Source: Brachypodium distachyon (lineage: Eukaryota; Streptophyta; Magnoliopsida; Poales; Poaceae). From it: a stretch of 64,000 nucleotides of DNA. Shown one piece after another: positions 49,310 to 61,111 of the stretch. The stretch lies in assembly GCF_000005505.3 (NCBI RefSeq), contig NC_016134.3, positions 11,328,624-11,392,623 of the forward strand, in the 5' to 3' direction. Both the position numbers and the translations under genes were made by a program. The first letter of the stretch is position 1, and the number at the start of each line of letters is the position of its first letter. The notes beneath the pieces are model-generated. The model was not told where the DNA came from. It did not search any database and worked only from the letters and a program-made list of their open reading frames with translations.

Positions 49310-49336
49310 CATTATATATACTTATATAGCATAGAA
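49310..49336 (+). promoter_or_regulatory. TATA-rich core promoter of the CASP-like gene
   Basis: TATATATACTTATATAGC lies about 85-105 bp upstream of the CASP-like ATG, a suitable place for a TATA box. Which TATA run is used is unknown. Confidence 0.45.
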
Positions 49337-49418
49337 TTGGATCGTAGGAACTGCAAACTCTCTTATCACAAGCAAAGCAAAGTTCGTAAGCAAACCGGGA
49401 ACATATCATTTTTCCATC

Positions 49419-49955
49419 ATGTATGGATGGTGCGAGAGAGACGAGCCCAAGAATGGCTCCAAGGCAGTCACACTGCTGCTCCGGCTCTCCACGCTGGCGC
49501 TAGCCCTGGCCTCAGCCGTCACCATGGCCACGGTGGACGCCACCTGCACAGTCACTAACGGCACTACCAACGGCACCACCGCCGCCGCCGTGACTTACAA
49601 GGACTACCGTGCCTTCGTCTTCCTTGTAGGCTCCAACGTCGCCGCGGCCGTGCTCCAGGCCGCGGCGATCTACCTGCAGCTCAGCGGCGGCAGCGGCGGC
49701 GGCGACGACGACGACGAGAAGAGCAGCGTCCCTGGGGTGCTTCTGGTGGTCGTCGATGTGCTGGCGCAGGCGCTGCTCTACTCGGCCACTGCGGCGGCGT
49801 TTTCGACGGAGATCGGCGTCGGTTGTGTGGTGTTTGGGAAGCAGGTGGGACTGTCGAAGCTGCTGTCGCTTGGGGCGAGCGTTTCTGTTGGCCTTGCAGC
49901 TGTTGTCAAGGACGTGCCGCTGCCCTTCTCTGTCTGGCCCTCCTCCTCGGACTGA
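49419..49955 (+). CDS. CASP-like membrane protein (DUF588), CASPL1 type
   Basis: Single exon, 178 aa. CASP and CASP-like proteins are four-helix plasma-membrane proteins; the CASPs scaffold the Casparian strip, while most CASP-like members have unknown roles. Predicted membrane segments: about 17-38, 64-88, 103-127 and 144-166. The family's conserved charged residues are present: Arg22 in the first helix (LLLRLSTLALAL) and Asp113 in the third (VVVDVLAQALLYS). The first outer loop has two Asn-Gly-Thr sites (47 and 51) and a conserved-looking YKDYRAFVF. A Gly-rich, Asp-rich inner loop (89-100) separates helices 2 and 3. The length is typical for the family. It resembles grass CASPL1U-type proteins, but the exact subgroup is a guess. 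Codon use is extremely GC-rich against AT-rich flanks, as is common for intronless grass genes. Confidence 0.9.
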   Translation: MYGWCERDEPKNGSKAVTLLLRLSTLALALASAVTMATVDATCTVTNGTTNGTTAAAVTYKDYRAFVFLVGSNVAAAVLQAAAIYLQLSGGSGGGDDDDEKSSVPGVLLVVVDVLAQALLYSATAAAFSTEIGVGCVVFGKQVGLSKLLSLGASVSVGLAAVVKDVPLPFSVWPSSSD

Positions 49956-50332
49956 TTGTGTCGAGCATGTCTTACGTCTAGTGGTTTTGCTTCATCCGGA
50001 GGTTTGGGCCAATGAATTCAGTGTCATGAGGCAAATTAAGTGCTTTCTTCTGGTGATGATTTTTAGTAGTGGGGAAAATGTCATTAGCGTCTAGTCAAAT
50101 GATCTGAATTGTAATTTGATCGCATATGGAGACAAAGTTTGAAATCTTTACTTGTTATAAAGATATGACTTGGTGGTCTCGTCCGTTCATTCGATTAAGA
50201 CTATGGTAATTGCACCCGTTTAATATGGTACATATATACAGGTATCATGATCTTTTGATTACAACTGACCGTAAAAGGATTGATATATATTTCACGATGG
50301 TTGTTATTCAGCCCAAAAATTGGAAATTAATA

Positions 50333-50361
50333 CTCCCTCACTTATTTCGGGACGGAGGGAG
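50333..50361. mobile_element. 29-bp minimal Stowaway-like palindrome
   Basis: CTCCCTCACTTATTTCGGGACGGAGGGAG (ends CTCCCTC / GGAGGGAG) with TA on both sides (50331-50332, 50362-50363). It keeps the terminal motifs but almost no interior, so it looks like an internally deleted Stowaway relic. Confidence 0.7.
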
Positions 50362-50363
50362 TA

Positions 50364-52530
50364 TATATATAGGAACAAATGCATTTAACGAACATACGCA
50401 AAATAATAATAATATTCCGGGCATTTAGCTAGTTTTGCAAACAATCGATGCAGAAAGGCCATGAATGGCAGCTAGAGGATGCTGTTGGGGTGATCGAGCC
50501 ATTAAGTCTGCTTTGTGCCATACTGCCATGGACCACGGCCAACTCCCTCATAGTCATTAGTAAAGGTATGGAACATGAGCATGACCGTGGCGTCATATAT
50601 GACTGTTCGGAACAGGGTATGGTTGGCGCCAGAGCCAAGTTCAAAGCTGCATGTTGAGAATTAGCTAGAGAAAATCGGAGAAAATCCAACAATTTTGGAA
50701 CTTCACTTACAACATTGATACAAAAATTATTGGCCAATATGGTGTACTATAAAGTGTTCACTGGGAGTTATATATAACGGTTTGGCCAAACTCTTAAGGT
50801 ACAATCGGCAGTATTAATCACACGCTGCACTCTGGCATGCATGCATGATCAACGATTTGGAAACACCATGCTTGTTCACCCTTATTTCAGTCATGCCAAG
50901 TCAAAAACATGTCATCATATATGTTATCTTCACCACAACAAGCCCTTCTAATTCATAATAATTCAATTTTGGATGTGATGGGTGTTTCATCTGTATATTG
51001 ATTTGAGAATACAGGTGCCGAGCAACTCAATTGCATTTGTCGAACACTTGATTTTTATGTCCAGAGTGTGAGAGGTTCAGGCCAATGAATTCAAAGTGGC
51101 ATACAAGCTCTGGGTTCTCTTGAGTCTATGCAATATGATGAGGCAATGTTCTGTTCTTGTTATAGTTTTTTAGTGAGCGGAATAAATGTCTTTAGCATCT
51201 ATTCGAATGTTCTGAATTGTGATTTGACCACATGGAGACAAAATTTGAAATATTGAAAACTGCTCTCTGTATTGACATTTGGGAACCTAGACAAACATAT
51301 ATGTCATTCTCATGGATAGCAGCGTTTCATTATTCTTTTTAAAATACCAACTAATTTTTATATAGTGAGGTGGTTCAAATCATATTCCCTAAACCAGAAT
51401 AACCCCCAAAAAACCAAGATAATGGTCCACTTCGACAAAATACAGAAACACAAAGAGAGTAGAAACGTTCACTCATACCCTGCTTAAAGGTTGGTGAAAC
51501 TGCCATCAGTTTTTCATGAGCCGCACACAACAAATGCAAGAACATGATCATGGCCCTCGTAGTTCCCCGGCAATAAATGTGTGAAAGAGCTTAGCATGCA
51601 TATATGCATCTATGGGTCTATATAATAATAGGGCTTCCCAATTGTTAGTTCAAATCACTCCGGCAGTATAGTAGTGATGCATACTATTTTGATAGTTTTT
51701 TTTTTCAATTATTGCTTCATTGAGATATTAGAGTTGACCAAAAGAATGTTCAACCCGTGTACATATATTATCTGAGAGGAATTCCAGAGAATCCCCGTTG
51801 TTGTTTGCAAAATGATTCGTGCTAGCTACTTAATTGACTAGATCAGGTAGCACAAACTTGCTAAGTTAACCATCATGTGTCTGCGATGGCTCACTTGAGC
51901 TTTGTACGATTTTTATTGATCAAGATCAAATCACAACCGCCAATTTTGTTAACGAAATGTACGGCTAAGCGATGGAGTGAAACAGAGTCTATTTACCTTT
52001 GCTTTAGGATCCGTAGGTTTTTCCCAGTTGCGTATATGCTGGTAAATCTACAGCATCTTCTTTCTACCTCATCAAATAAGTAACAAAACAAAAGAGAGTA
52101 ATCCTTTCTTAGTAAACTTCTTTTCATCTCTTTATACTTGCATGTATATTAGTGCCAAGATGAAATGGTCGTTAGCGTCAACTTAGAAATAGTTTTTTTT
52201 GTACAACTTTTAACAAAATAACAGAAGATATGATAATGAGAAACCTTATCGTGACAAAAGGAACGATTCTGATGCATTTCATCGTTAGAAACAAGAAACC
52301 ACTCTCGATCTCATCATAATTCTCTTCCATCCTCGGTATGGTTTGGTCCATCACAGTAAAAGAATGGAGTTCTTATTTTCACTTCCTTACAAGTCGAGCA
52401 CCAAAGAAAAAAAAAGAGGCCAACAAACAACGTACTCTGATGCGGTTAACTGGGCACAATTTGCTCACCATCGTGGAGTACATCCCTCACGTGTTAGTGG
52501 GCTTATAGGCGGCTGTCTACGCACGGTGGA
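50364..52530. other. AT-rich spacer with probable relic of a second CASP-like locus
   Basis: No gene is recognised. About 51060-51260 resembles the CASP-like gene's own 3' flank (50000-50160), sharing GGCCAATGAATTCA, GAGGCAA, ATGATCTGAATTGTAATTTG-like and GGAGACAAA.TTTGAAAT in the same order. Confidence 0.5.
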
Positions 52531-52959
52531 GTGATGGCATGGGCTGCTCCTTGATCTGCTCTGGTCGTGGGCTTCCTGTGTTGCTGCTACCTGCGTGCGG
52601 GCCTCGAGGGGGTGAATGGGCCGGAAGGCCTAGCATGGTGTCGTCCTCATGCATGCGTACCAAAAGATATCCTACCCATGGAGATGCGCAGCCCCATCTA
52701 GGAGAGTCAGAGGTTTATTGCAGACTTTCGCAGGGAGACCCTGGGTTTCTCTAGGGTTTTTGGCGATTCCGGCGGTGATCTACTCCTCGCCGGGTTTTTC
52801 CGCCAGATCTCTTCCGTCTCGCCCCCGATCTCTCACCTCCGACTCAGGCTGATCAAGGGGCTGGCTGGCCCAGCTTCCCGGCCTTGGTTGGGTGATGGAG
52901 AGTTGAGGGAGCGGGGCTAGATCCGTTCTGTGGTTCTTCCAATTCGGCGATCTCAGGAC

Positions 52960-54270
52960 ATGGCGGTGGAGAGTTCCCAGCGCGACGATGGAAAGAAGGG
53001 AAGGTCAGCAACTGAGGTTGATGACATGCTGAAGAAGCTAAAGCTCCATGATGCAGAGCTACATGACGTAGTTCTTGGCAAGAAGGACATTGGTGATCTT
53101 CCCTTGGTGAAGTGGATGGCGGTTGCAAGAGTCCTCACCAGGAAGAGCTTTGGCAAAGGTGCGCTGTAGGCGACGATGCAGTTTGCATGGGGGGCGGATC
53201 GCGAGGTTTCGCTTCGCGAGCTCGAACCAAACCTCTTTCTCCTTCAAGCATTCTGCCTGGGGGATTGGAAAAGAATCATGGAAGATGGGCCATGGTTGTT
53301 TCGCAAGTGTGCTCTTATGACAGAGCCGTACGACGGGGCGTCCTTGATCCCAAAGATCCCAAACCATGTGGACGTGTGGATTCAGCTCCACAAGATCCTT
53401 CCCCTGTACCGAACTCAAGCAGTGATCGCCCAACTAGCAAGCAGGGTGGGAGAGGTTTTATCGATTGATTTCAACGCGGTCCTGACCAGTCGCGGTGATT
53501 TCTTTCGAGTTAGGGTTCGGCTGGCGGCTCATGCGCCCTTGGCGAGAGTTGTCCCTCTGACTCCGGAGGGACAGGAGCGGATGCTCTTGCCAGTCCTGTA
53601 CAAGAAGATGCCTCGGTTCTGTGATGTTTGCGGATTGATGGGGCATGACAAACTTGAGTGTGGTTCCGGCGAGCACGCTGACGAGGATCTGCAGTATGGG
53701 GAGTGGATGCTGGCCGAGGAAGCTCATTGGCGCCCGGGCATGCCTGGCATGCGTGTCGGTAGCAGCTTCGGAGGACAGGACAGGGGCCGGGGTGGACGTG
53801 GTTCCGGCTCTCGTGGCGGCTGATCCGATGGCCGTGGCCGTGGCGACGAGCATTTGTTTCGTCGTTGGAAGCCACGTAACCTGATCAATAGTGGAGGACA
53901 AAAACGATCCTCTACGGATGCTGGGCTCGATCATGATGAGGACTTGGCGGACACGGCAACGAGCCCACTTAAGCTGTCGACAGGTCAGAAACCGGCGGAG
54001 CAGGGAGGATCAGGAGCTAAGAAGCAACTGAACTTGGATGGCACTGATCAGGAGAAGGGAGACGAACTGGTGCCTCCTCCCCCGCCCCAATATATCCCAC
54101 CCAGGGACCTGAAGAAGATGAAGAAAACGGCAAGTAAGGAGGAGAAGAGAAAGGAAGACATGCCCAGCCCAAGCAATGCAGGATCGCGGCCTCTCTTGCG
54201 GAGGACCGCAGGGAGCAATGAGTGTCTTATGTTGGAATTGTCGGGGCCTTGGCATGGCCGCGACAATTAA
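52960..54270 (+). pseudogene. LINE ORF1 (DUF4283 / CCHC zinc-knuckle Gag-like)
   Basis: One reading frame runs across the whole interval, broken by TAG at 53167-53169 and TGA at 53821-53823. The N-terminal half has the DUF4283-like pattern (LLQAFCLGDWKRIMEDGPWLF, here within 53240-53310; VWIQLHKILPLYR; then ASRVGEVLSID). A zinc knuckle CDVCGLMGHDKLEC follows near 53620-53660. A Gly/Arg-rich part and a hydrophilic PPPPPQYIPP tail end the frame. ORF1 proteins coat the element RNA. The tail overlaps the ORF2 start at 54218 in another frame. Confidence 0.82.
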
Positions 54271-56769
54271 GGAACTCCGTGATCTTGCTCGGAGTTATGC
54301 CCCCTCTATTATTTGTGTTGTAGAGACTCAACTTCACAGAGAGAGAGAGAGAGAGTGGAAAGACTAGCGCATACGCTAGGTTATGATAGATGCTTTGCAG
54401 TTAGCAGTTCAGGCCACAGTGGTGGTGTAGGGATTTTCTGGAATAATGAAATAAAGATCTCAATTTTACCTTATTTGCAGTACCATCTTGATGCCGTTGT
54501 GTCTTCCCCTCACATGGATCCATGGCGCCTTACGATGGTGTACGGGGAATCACAAGTTTGCAATCGATAGAAAACATGGGACATGCTCAAATTCATCCGA
54601 TCCTCCTCGGATCTTCCCCGGATGTGTATCGGTGATTTCAATGAAGTACTCCACCGCATCGAGCATGATGGGGTGAACGAGAGGAGCAATGCTCAGATTG
54701 CGGGTTTTCGGGAGACGGTGGACGTCTGTGGCCTTGCTGATATCGGCTACCGGGGTGCACCATGGACTTTCGAAAAAAGATTTGCTGGAGGCAGCTTTTG
54801 CTGATCTCGCCTGGATCGTGCCCTTGCGTCCCCGGGATGGATGGACCGCTACCGTTGGCAGAACTTGCGCATCTAGCTGGAGTACACGTCCGATCATTCG
54901 CTGATCTTCCTCCGATTCCAGCCGAGAGATGAGCAGCCTCGTGACGAACGAGTTTTCAGGTATGAGGTTATGTGGGAATCTCATGAAAATTTTGACCCGT
55001 TTCTTAAGCAACAGTGGTAGGACGGGGACACGTGTATGACGGCGGTGGACATTAAATCAAGGCTGGGCAAGGTCGCTGGTGAGCTTAAGACTTAGAACCG
55101 CAATTCTTTTGGCAATGTCAAACGCCAGATTTCCAAGTTGAAGAAGGAGCTGGAGAGGCTTCGGTCTATTTCAGCGCGAGTGGGTCCCACGTACGAGGAG
55201 ACCAAAGTTGTCGAGAAGCTAACGGATCTCTACCATTGTGAGGAAATCATGTGGAGACAGCGCTCGAGAATTATGTGGCTTGCTGCGGGGGATAAGAACA
55301 CTAAGTACTTCCACCAGCGTGCAAGTAAGCGAAAAAAGAAGAACAAATTCAAAAACTCAGGCATGACGATGGATCGACCTGTGTGGATCCCGGGGAGATG
55401 AGTGAGATGGCCCAGGATTTTTATGCGCACCTGTATACGTCCGGGGGAACATATAATATGGAGGCAGTGATTGATACAGTGCCTCGGAATGTTACGGACA
55501 CCATGAATGCGGACCTGTCAGCTCCGTTCACTCCGGTGGAAGTAAAGGAAGCGTTGTTTCAAATGTTCCCAACAAAAGCCCCAGGGCCAGATGGCTTCCC
55601 TGCGCATTTCTTCCAATGAATTTGGGATTTGTGTGGGCAAGAGGTGACTATGGCAGTCCTTCGCATACTCTCGGGTGAGGATGATCCGGAGGTAATTAAC
55701 GAGACTTTTATTGTTTTAATTCCTAAAGTTGCAGAGCCTGTCAAGCTAGGCCAGTTTAGACCTATAAGCTTGTGCAATGTTTTCTATAAAATTGCTTCAA
55801 AGGTGCTTGCTAATCGCCTGAAAAAGATTCTACCTGAGATAATCTCACAGGAGCAATCGGCGTTTGTCCCGGGGCGTCTGATCACGGACAACATCATCAC
55901 GGCTTATGAATGCTTGCATTTCATGAAGAGAAATTCTGCAATTAAACATCGCCACTGTGCCCTCAAACTCGATATGAGGAAGGCCTATGACAGGGTCGAG
56001 TGGTCGTATTTGCGGGCGATCATGACAAAGCTGGGCTTTAGCTTGCATTGGACAGCGTTGGTCATGAGATTGGTGTCCATAGGTATCCTTTGCGGTGTTG
56101 TTCAATGGAGCGCCCCTCCCGTCTTTCAAGCCATCCAGGGGCATTCATCAAGGTGACCCCATCTCACCGTACTTGTTCTTACTAGCAGTAGAGGGCCTGT
56201 CGTGCCTCTTAAAATCCTGAAGTTTTGTTGAATCATCAAGCCTCCATGGTTTAACGGTGGCCAGCACTGCCCCCGCGGTGAACCACTTACTCTTTGCTGA
56301 TGATAGCCTGCTGTTTGTGAAAGCAAGTTCAAATGGGGCAGCGGAAACCGCTATGGTGCTTGATACATATTGTCAAGCGTCTGGGCAGAGAGTTAATCTT
56401 GACAAGTGCTCAGTTTTCTTCTCAAAGGGCTGCCCTGATGGAGTACGCGAGGAGATGAAAAATACTCTTTAGGTTCAGAATGAATCTCTGAGCGAGAAAT
56501 ATCTAGGTATGCCATCTGATGTGGGGCTTTCAGAGAATGGTGCCTTCAAGTACCTGAAGGATAGGGTCTGGAAACACATACAGGGCTGGATGGAAGACAT
56601 GCTGTCATCGGGTGGGAAGGAGATTCTCATCAAGTCCGTCGCCCAAGCTATTCCAGCTTACTCTATGGCTTGCTTCCGCCTGTCTAGAGGTTTATGTTTG
56701 CATATAAATGGACTGCTGCGCAATTTCTGGTGGGGCAGCAGAGAAGGAAAACGCAAGACCTGCTTGTAA
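54218..56769 (+). pseudogene. LINE ORF2 (endonuclease + reverse transcriptase), broken
   Basis: Starts MSVLCWNCRGLG, the normal beginning of the APE-type endonuclease; ETQL and GDFNEVLH follow, later DHSLIF. The reverse transcriptase has KAPGPDGFPAHFF, QFRPISLCNVFYKI, SAFVPGRLITDNI, LKLDMRKAYDRVEW, HQGDPISPYLFLL and the catalytic FADDSLLF (about 56293-56316). The first frameshift lies in a (GA)n run at 54338-54356. Others are near 55380 and 56100-56140. In-frame stops include 54568, 54802, the TGA after AHFFQ near 55617, and TAG near 56470. Non-functional. Confidence 0.87.
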
Positions 56770-56800
56770 CCGCACGGCCAGGACGAGTTACAACGCGCGC

Positions 56801-57611
56801 TGTCGTGGTGGAGTCACGGCAGATGCCATGGGATGGCTTATCTTGGGGCTGATGGACGAAATAGAAACCGGAGGAGGGAGGACATGAAGAAAAACACGCA
56901 CAAATACACAAGCACACACAGATTTACTCAGGTTCGGAGCCCTTTTGCCGATGTAAAACTCCTACTCCTGCTTTGTTTTATTAGTCAAGATAACAAGCTC
57001 TACAATGGCGCTCCTTGAGCTGTATTCTTGAGGAAGAAGAAGAAGAAGGGGAAAACCATATATGCCTAAGTGATCGCCCCTTCTCCTGGGAGGGGTAGTG
57101 CTCTATTTATAGACTGCCCATGTCACACTGACATGCTGGCCGGAACCTAACGTTATCTTCTTTGGGCCCCGCCGGGCACGCGCCTTGGTTCCCTTCGGGT
57201 GGCGCCGCAGGGGACAAGACAACTTTACTTTTCCCTGGCGCCCTGCAACAAGTACATCAGTCATCTGCCGGCTTCCGTCAGAGATTCTCTTTCGGTGCTT
57301 CTTTGCGCAGTCGCCTGGCACCGCAACGTAAGCGGCGACTGCTTTTCCGTGATAAAGATAGCGCTGCTTTACTTTGCGCCACGTAGTGAGGATAAGACCG
57401 TTGAGACATCTCGGCACCAGCCGAGATCAGAGTATTCGTCCTTATCCTGCAATCTTATAAGACGAGATAGTCATGCCGGCATACACTTGGTATGCCGGCT
57501 TAGCAATAGTTTGACTTAACGATGCCGGCATACACGACTATGCCGACTTTGCCTTTGTCTTCTCGGCTAAAGCGTGTCGTCATGACCCTACTTGGGGTCA
57601 TCCCCCCGACA
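56801..57611 (-). repeat. LTR of the gypsy element (3' LTR in element orientation)
   Basis: 811 bp, starting TGTCGTGGTGG and ending CCCCCCGACA on the plus strand. It carries a TATA-like box on the minus strand (GTCTATAAATAGAG, 57116-57101). It has about 24 bp near 57515-57538 (ACTTAACGATGCCGGCATAC) that the other LTR lacks. Confidence 0.93.
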
Positions 57612-58167
57612 CTAGTCCCCGAAGCTGTTGCGGTCCGACAGGGAAGAATGTCGGCCCACGACAGTTTCCCATAAACAAACCACCGAAGCCTACCAGGGCA
57701 TAGCCGAAGAGGATGCCGAAACAGCCGCGAGTTCTCTTAGCCGAGACCAAGTTATTCCGACATATTGAATCGGCGTGCTTATTCAGTCCTGAGCCGAAAT
57801 TCCTTTTTCCTCCGTGGCCAACAGTAGTAAACCTGCTCCTGCCGACACAGGTGCCACCTGTCGCTCGTACTTTGAGCTCTGCTTAAGTAACGGGAAGATG
57901 AGACCCGAAGTACCGCCGGCGCGCTTTTTGAGGCGAGCGCATCATCCCATCGGACATTAAAGCCGACAGAGCCATTAAGAGGGGCATTTCGGTTCCCACG
58001 CGAATACCTATCCTCCCGAATTCGACGGGATTCGTTCTGCCACGCCGCGCAGTTTCCGAACGCGTGCGCGTTAATGGGGTTGAATGCCCCATGATCGTGC
58101 GCGTTCTTTCCGTTGACCACAGGGATCGTGGGCGCGGAAGATCCATGCCCCATTAGTGTGCCGCGGA

Positions 58168-58176
58168 TATAAATAG
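58168..58176 (+). promoter_or_regulatory. TATA box for the opposite-strand ORF inside the gypsy element
   Basis: TATAAATAG, in a GC-rich setting and followed by a CT-rich leader, about 264 bp upstream of the ATG at 58440. It points away from the element's own transcription, implying a separate antisense promoter. Activity is inferred only. Confidence 0.55.
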
Positions 58177-58439
58177 AGAGAGGGGGCGAGGGTAAAAAAC
58201 CCTTCGCACTCCTCATCTCTCTCGCTCCCCTCTGCTCCTTTGCTCCTTGCGCAATCCGCCATTGCTGGTAGCTCCAAGTTCTTCTGCCGCTGCAATTCCT
58301 AGCTCTTAGCCACCGAGATCGCCGCCGCAAACTCGCGCGCGCTCGCTTGGCTCTCCGCCGCACTTCCTTGCTTCGCTCGAGCCTCACGCCAGCACCTTCT
58401 CACCGGAGAAGCAAACCCTAGATCTAGTTTTTCAATCCA

Positions 58440-59347
58440 TGGCTTCCTCCTCCCACGCCGCCGCCGCTGTCAACCCTGCTGCTCAGCAGGTTGAAGAGAG
58501 GGCAGGCTCGGAACGAGCTGGCTGGGAGGGCTCCGATGTCTCCCCGGCGGACATTGCGTGGCTCCATCGCTCTTGACGGATTCCGGAAGAAGTGGAGTGC
58601 CGGATCCCCGGCGATGAGATTGTGCCGACACCGGAGCCTGGTGAGCATGTCTTCCTCGCTCATTTCAAACACGGTTTTGCTCTCCCGGCCAGTGACTTCA
58701 CTAGGAAGTTCTTAGATTTCTTCGGCCTTTAGCCGCACCACCTTCCGGCAAACGCCATCCTTACTCTCTCAACGTTTGTCACCTGTTGCGAAGCCTACCT
58801 CGGCCTCTGGCCTTCCATCGACTTGTGGGCCAAATACTTTATGTTCCGGCCCCAAGTTCTTCCAGATAAAGAGAATCCCGGCGCCCCTAAGCCCATGACT
58901 CAGCGCGGCGCCGCCACCGTGATACCTCGCCGAGGTTCAGCCTTTCCTCGGATTCAAGGTCTTGAGTCCTGTAAGAAGTGGCTCAAGACCTTCTTTTATG
59001 TCAAGAACTCCTCCGAGGCCGACAAGATCAACTTGCCGGGATTCGTAGTCGGCCCCCCGGAGGAGAAGAAAAACTGGACGTATGATCCGAAGGAGACCAT
59101 CCCCGAGATCAATGAAATCCACGCCGGCATCCTCGAACTCAAGAAAGACGGGATGACGGCCGATGACTTGCTGGCCACCTTCGTGTACCGGCGGTTGTGC
59201 CCGCTACAAAGTCGGACGCACGAGATGTGCTTCTATGGTGGACAGTTTGACCCAAACCGGGTGTCCACCGTCCGGCTTGACCAGGCGGAAGTCCGGTGCC
59301 AGGTCAAGGCGATCGCGAAGACGAATATGCCGGAACGCTGGGAATGA
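58440..59347 (+). pseudogene. opposite-strand ORF of a gypsy element ('putative gypsy type transposon' domain)
   Basis: From ATG 58440 (MASSSHAAAAVNP) one frame runs to TGA 59345, interrupted by TGA at 58574-58576 (after WLHRS) and TAG at 58730-58732 (after FFGL). Family features are visible: FLAHFKHGFALPASDF, LPANAILTLSTFVTCCEAYLG (two pieces of one helix-rich block), LWAKYFMFRPQ and FYVKNSSEADKINLPGF. This is the domain annotated in grasses as putative gypsy-type transposon / plant-transposase-like; its function is unknown. It lies antisense to gag-pol and has its own TATA box. Further relics of the same product continue to about 60020 (for example FVHKFTLQRNEDGKSPDKRF). The two stops make full-length translation impossible. 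Confidence 0.72.
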
Positions 59348-60109
59348 GGTATGCCGACATACAGCCGGAAGCACCGTCCGCCTCCGGTGAGTTTTTGTTT
59401 ATTCATATCATCTGTTCTCATCCGGCATAAGGCTATGCCGGCTTTTATTTGATAAAGACTCATCTTGGCGCCATTTGATTCTTTTGTGCATAAGTTTACC
59501 CTTCAACGCAACGAAGACGGGAAATCCCCGGATAAACGCTTTGGGAGCCAGCACACGACCATCGACCATGAAGATCAGGACTCAGAGGATCACATGCCGA
59601 TCGCCCATACCGGCCCCCGTCGCTCTGAAGGTAACAATACCCGACATTATAACACTTAGTATTAGATTGCTCACACCCGCATTTCTCCGGGGACAGCCGA
59701 CTCGGCCGATCCCGTTGCTGCTGCTGAGGCGTCGGATCGAGTTGCGGCTACAGTGCCGGTCCGGGAAAATCGCGGAGCCAAGAAAGATTTTCCTCGAACT
59801 ATGAAGCGGAAGAAAGTCGCCTCTCGTGGTCCTAAGCCGAAGCCCATGACCATTGGGTAAGACTTATGACAACTTAAATCTTGATGTCGGTTTTCTTCTT
59901 AGCTATTATGCTAATAATCCATTCTCATTCCTGCAGGGCGGCTTTGACAGCTACCCAATCTCAGACATGCATCGCGTCTGAGATCCCGGCGGCTCCATCT
60001 CCCCGTGCCGAGCCTGCAACTCAGGCCACAGGTGAGACCTAGACTACTGCGGATCCGACAACTCCTTTCCGGGATGTCGGCCCGAGCATCGACGCTTCGA
60101 GCGTCGCCC

Positions 60110-61111
60110 AAGCCGGGACGCTCTGACGTGTAATGAGTGCTCAGCCAGTTCCCTCGGCACACCCGACAGGTCCTGATTTGACCATGCGAAGATGTCCCGA
60201 TGCTCACGGAGGAAACCGGTGAGCTCGCCTTCCTATTTTTCACCCAGACCGGCACCAATGATGACGGTGCGGTCCGGGAATTCACTGTCGACCTATATCT
60301 TCTTCATCTCCTTGGCTGCCTGAAAAGTCACACTCCCATGGGGATTGGTCATAGCCGGCAGACCAATCTGTGCCGCCTAGGCCATCACAACAGTTTCTTG
60401 TAATTTCTTCTTCTCGCCAGCAATGACCGGTGACTCGGCCAAAGCAGACCCTGCCGTTGCGCACTCCATTGAACGCTTGTAGTTGCCAGTAATGGTTATG
60501 GTACCATTTGGCCCCGGCATCTTCATCTTCAGCTGGCCTATGTGGGTAGTCGCCATGAATTTGGCCAATGTCAGTCTGCCAAGTAGCGCATGGTACGGGC
60601 TGCTAAGGTTTACCACCTCGAACAACAGGTTCTCGGTCCGACAGTTCTCCCAGGTGCCGAATAAAACGTCAACTCGGATCTTGCCTACTGGAGCACAAGA
60701 TACTCCCGGCACGATACCATGAAAGGTAGTCCGGTTAGGCTCAAGCATGTTATCAGTAATGCCGAGCTTGAGCACCGTGTCCCGGCACATGATGTTTATA
60801 CTGCTCCCATTATCAATGAGAACCCGAGTGAATTTGACATTAATGTTTGGCCCGATGAGTGTCGGGTCAACCACCAGAACGTATCCGCCGGGATTTGTCA
60901 TAACTTTGGGATGATCTGCCCGGTTCCAGTTGAGCTCCTGTTCCGACCAGTACATGAACTTCGAAACTGCCGGCATCACAGCATTGACTTCCATCTCTCG
61001 TCTGCGCTGACTCTGCTTGTCAGTCGGCTCCGTGATGAAGATCATGTAGCTCTGGTGATGCTCCTTGTATTCATTTCTTCCGGCATATTCCGGTATACCT
61101 CGGTCTTCCAC
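60110..61111 (-). pseudogene. gypsy pol fragment: aspartic protease and linker before reverse transcriptase
   Basis: The minus-strand frame at 61111-60377 has HHQSYMIF, RRREMEVNAVMPAV, NPGGYVLVVDPTLIG and the retropepsin active site VLIDNGSSINI, then SSPYHALLGR. It also matches the protease flap-type order of Ty3/gypsy elements in grasses. In the next frame, TVIIGAGLGEK-stop-EGELTGFLREHRDIFAWSNQDLSGVPRELAEHSL (here read at 60265-60130 in pieces) is the usual linker before reverse transcriptase. Similarity ends at about 60110, exactly where the opposite-strand unit begins. Two TAG stops are present. Confidence 0.85.

Larger units (their letters stand above)
52540..56769 (+). mobile_element. 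LINE (non-LTR retrotransposon), decayed, 3'-truncated
   Basis: Holds a 5' region, a Gag-like ORF1 and an ORF2 with endonuclease and reverse transcriptase in the usual order. Coding similarity stops abruptly at about 56766 after FWWGSREGKRKTC, so the zf-RVT/3' end is missing. The 5' edge is a guess: an untranslated GC-rich stretch precedes ORF1. Many in-frame stops and at least three frameshifts make it immobile. Confidence 0.85.
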
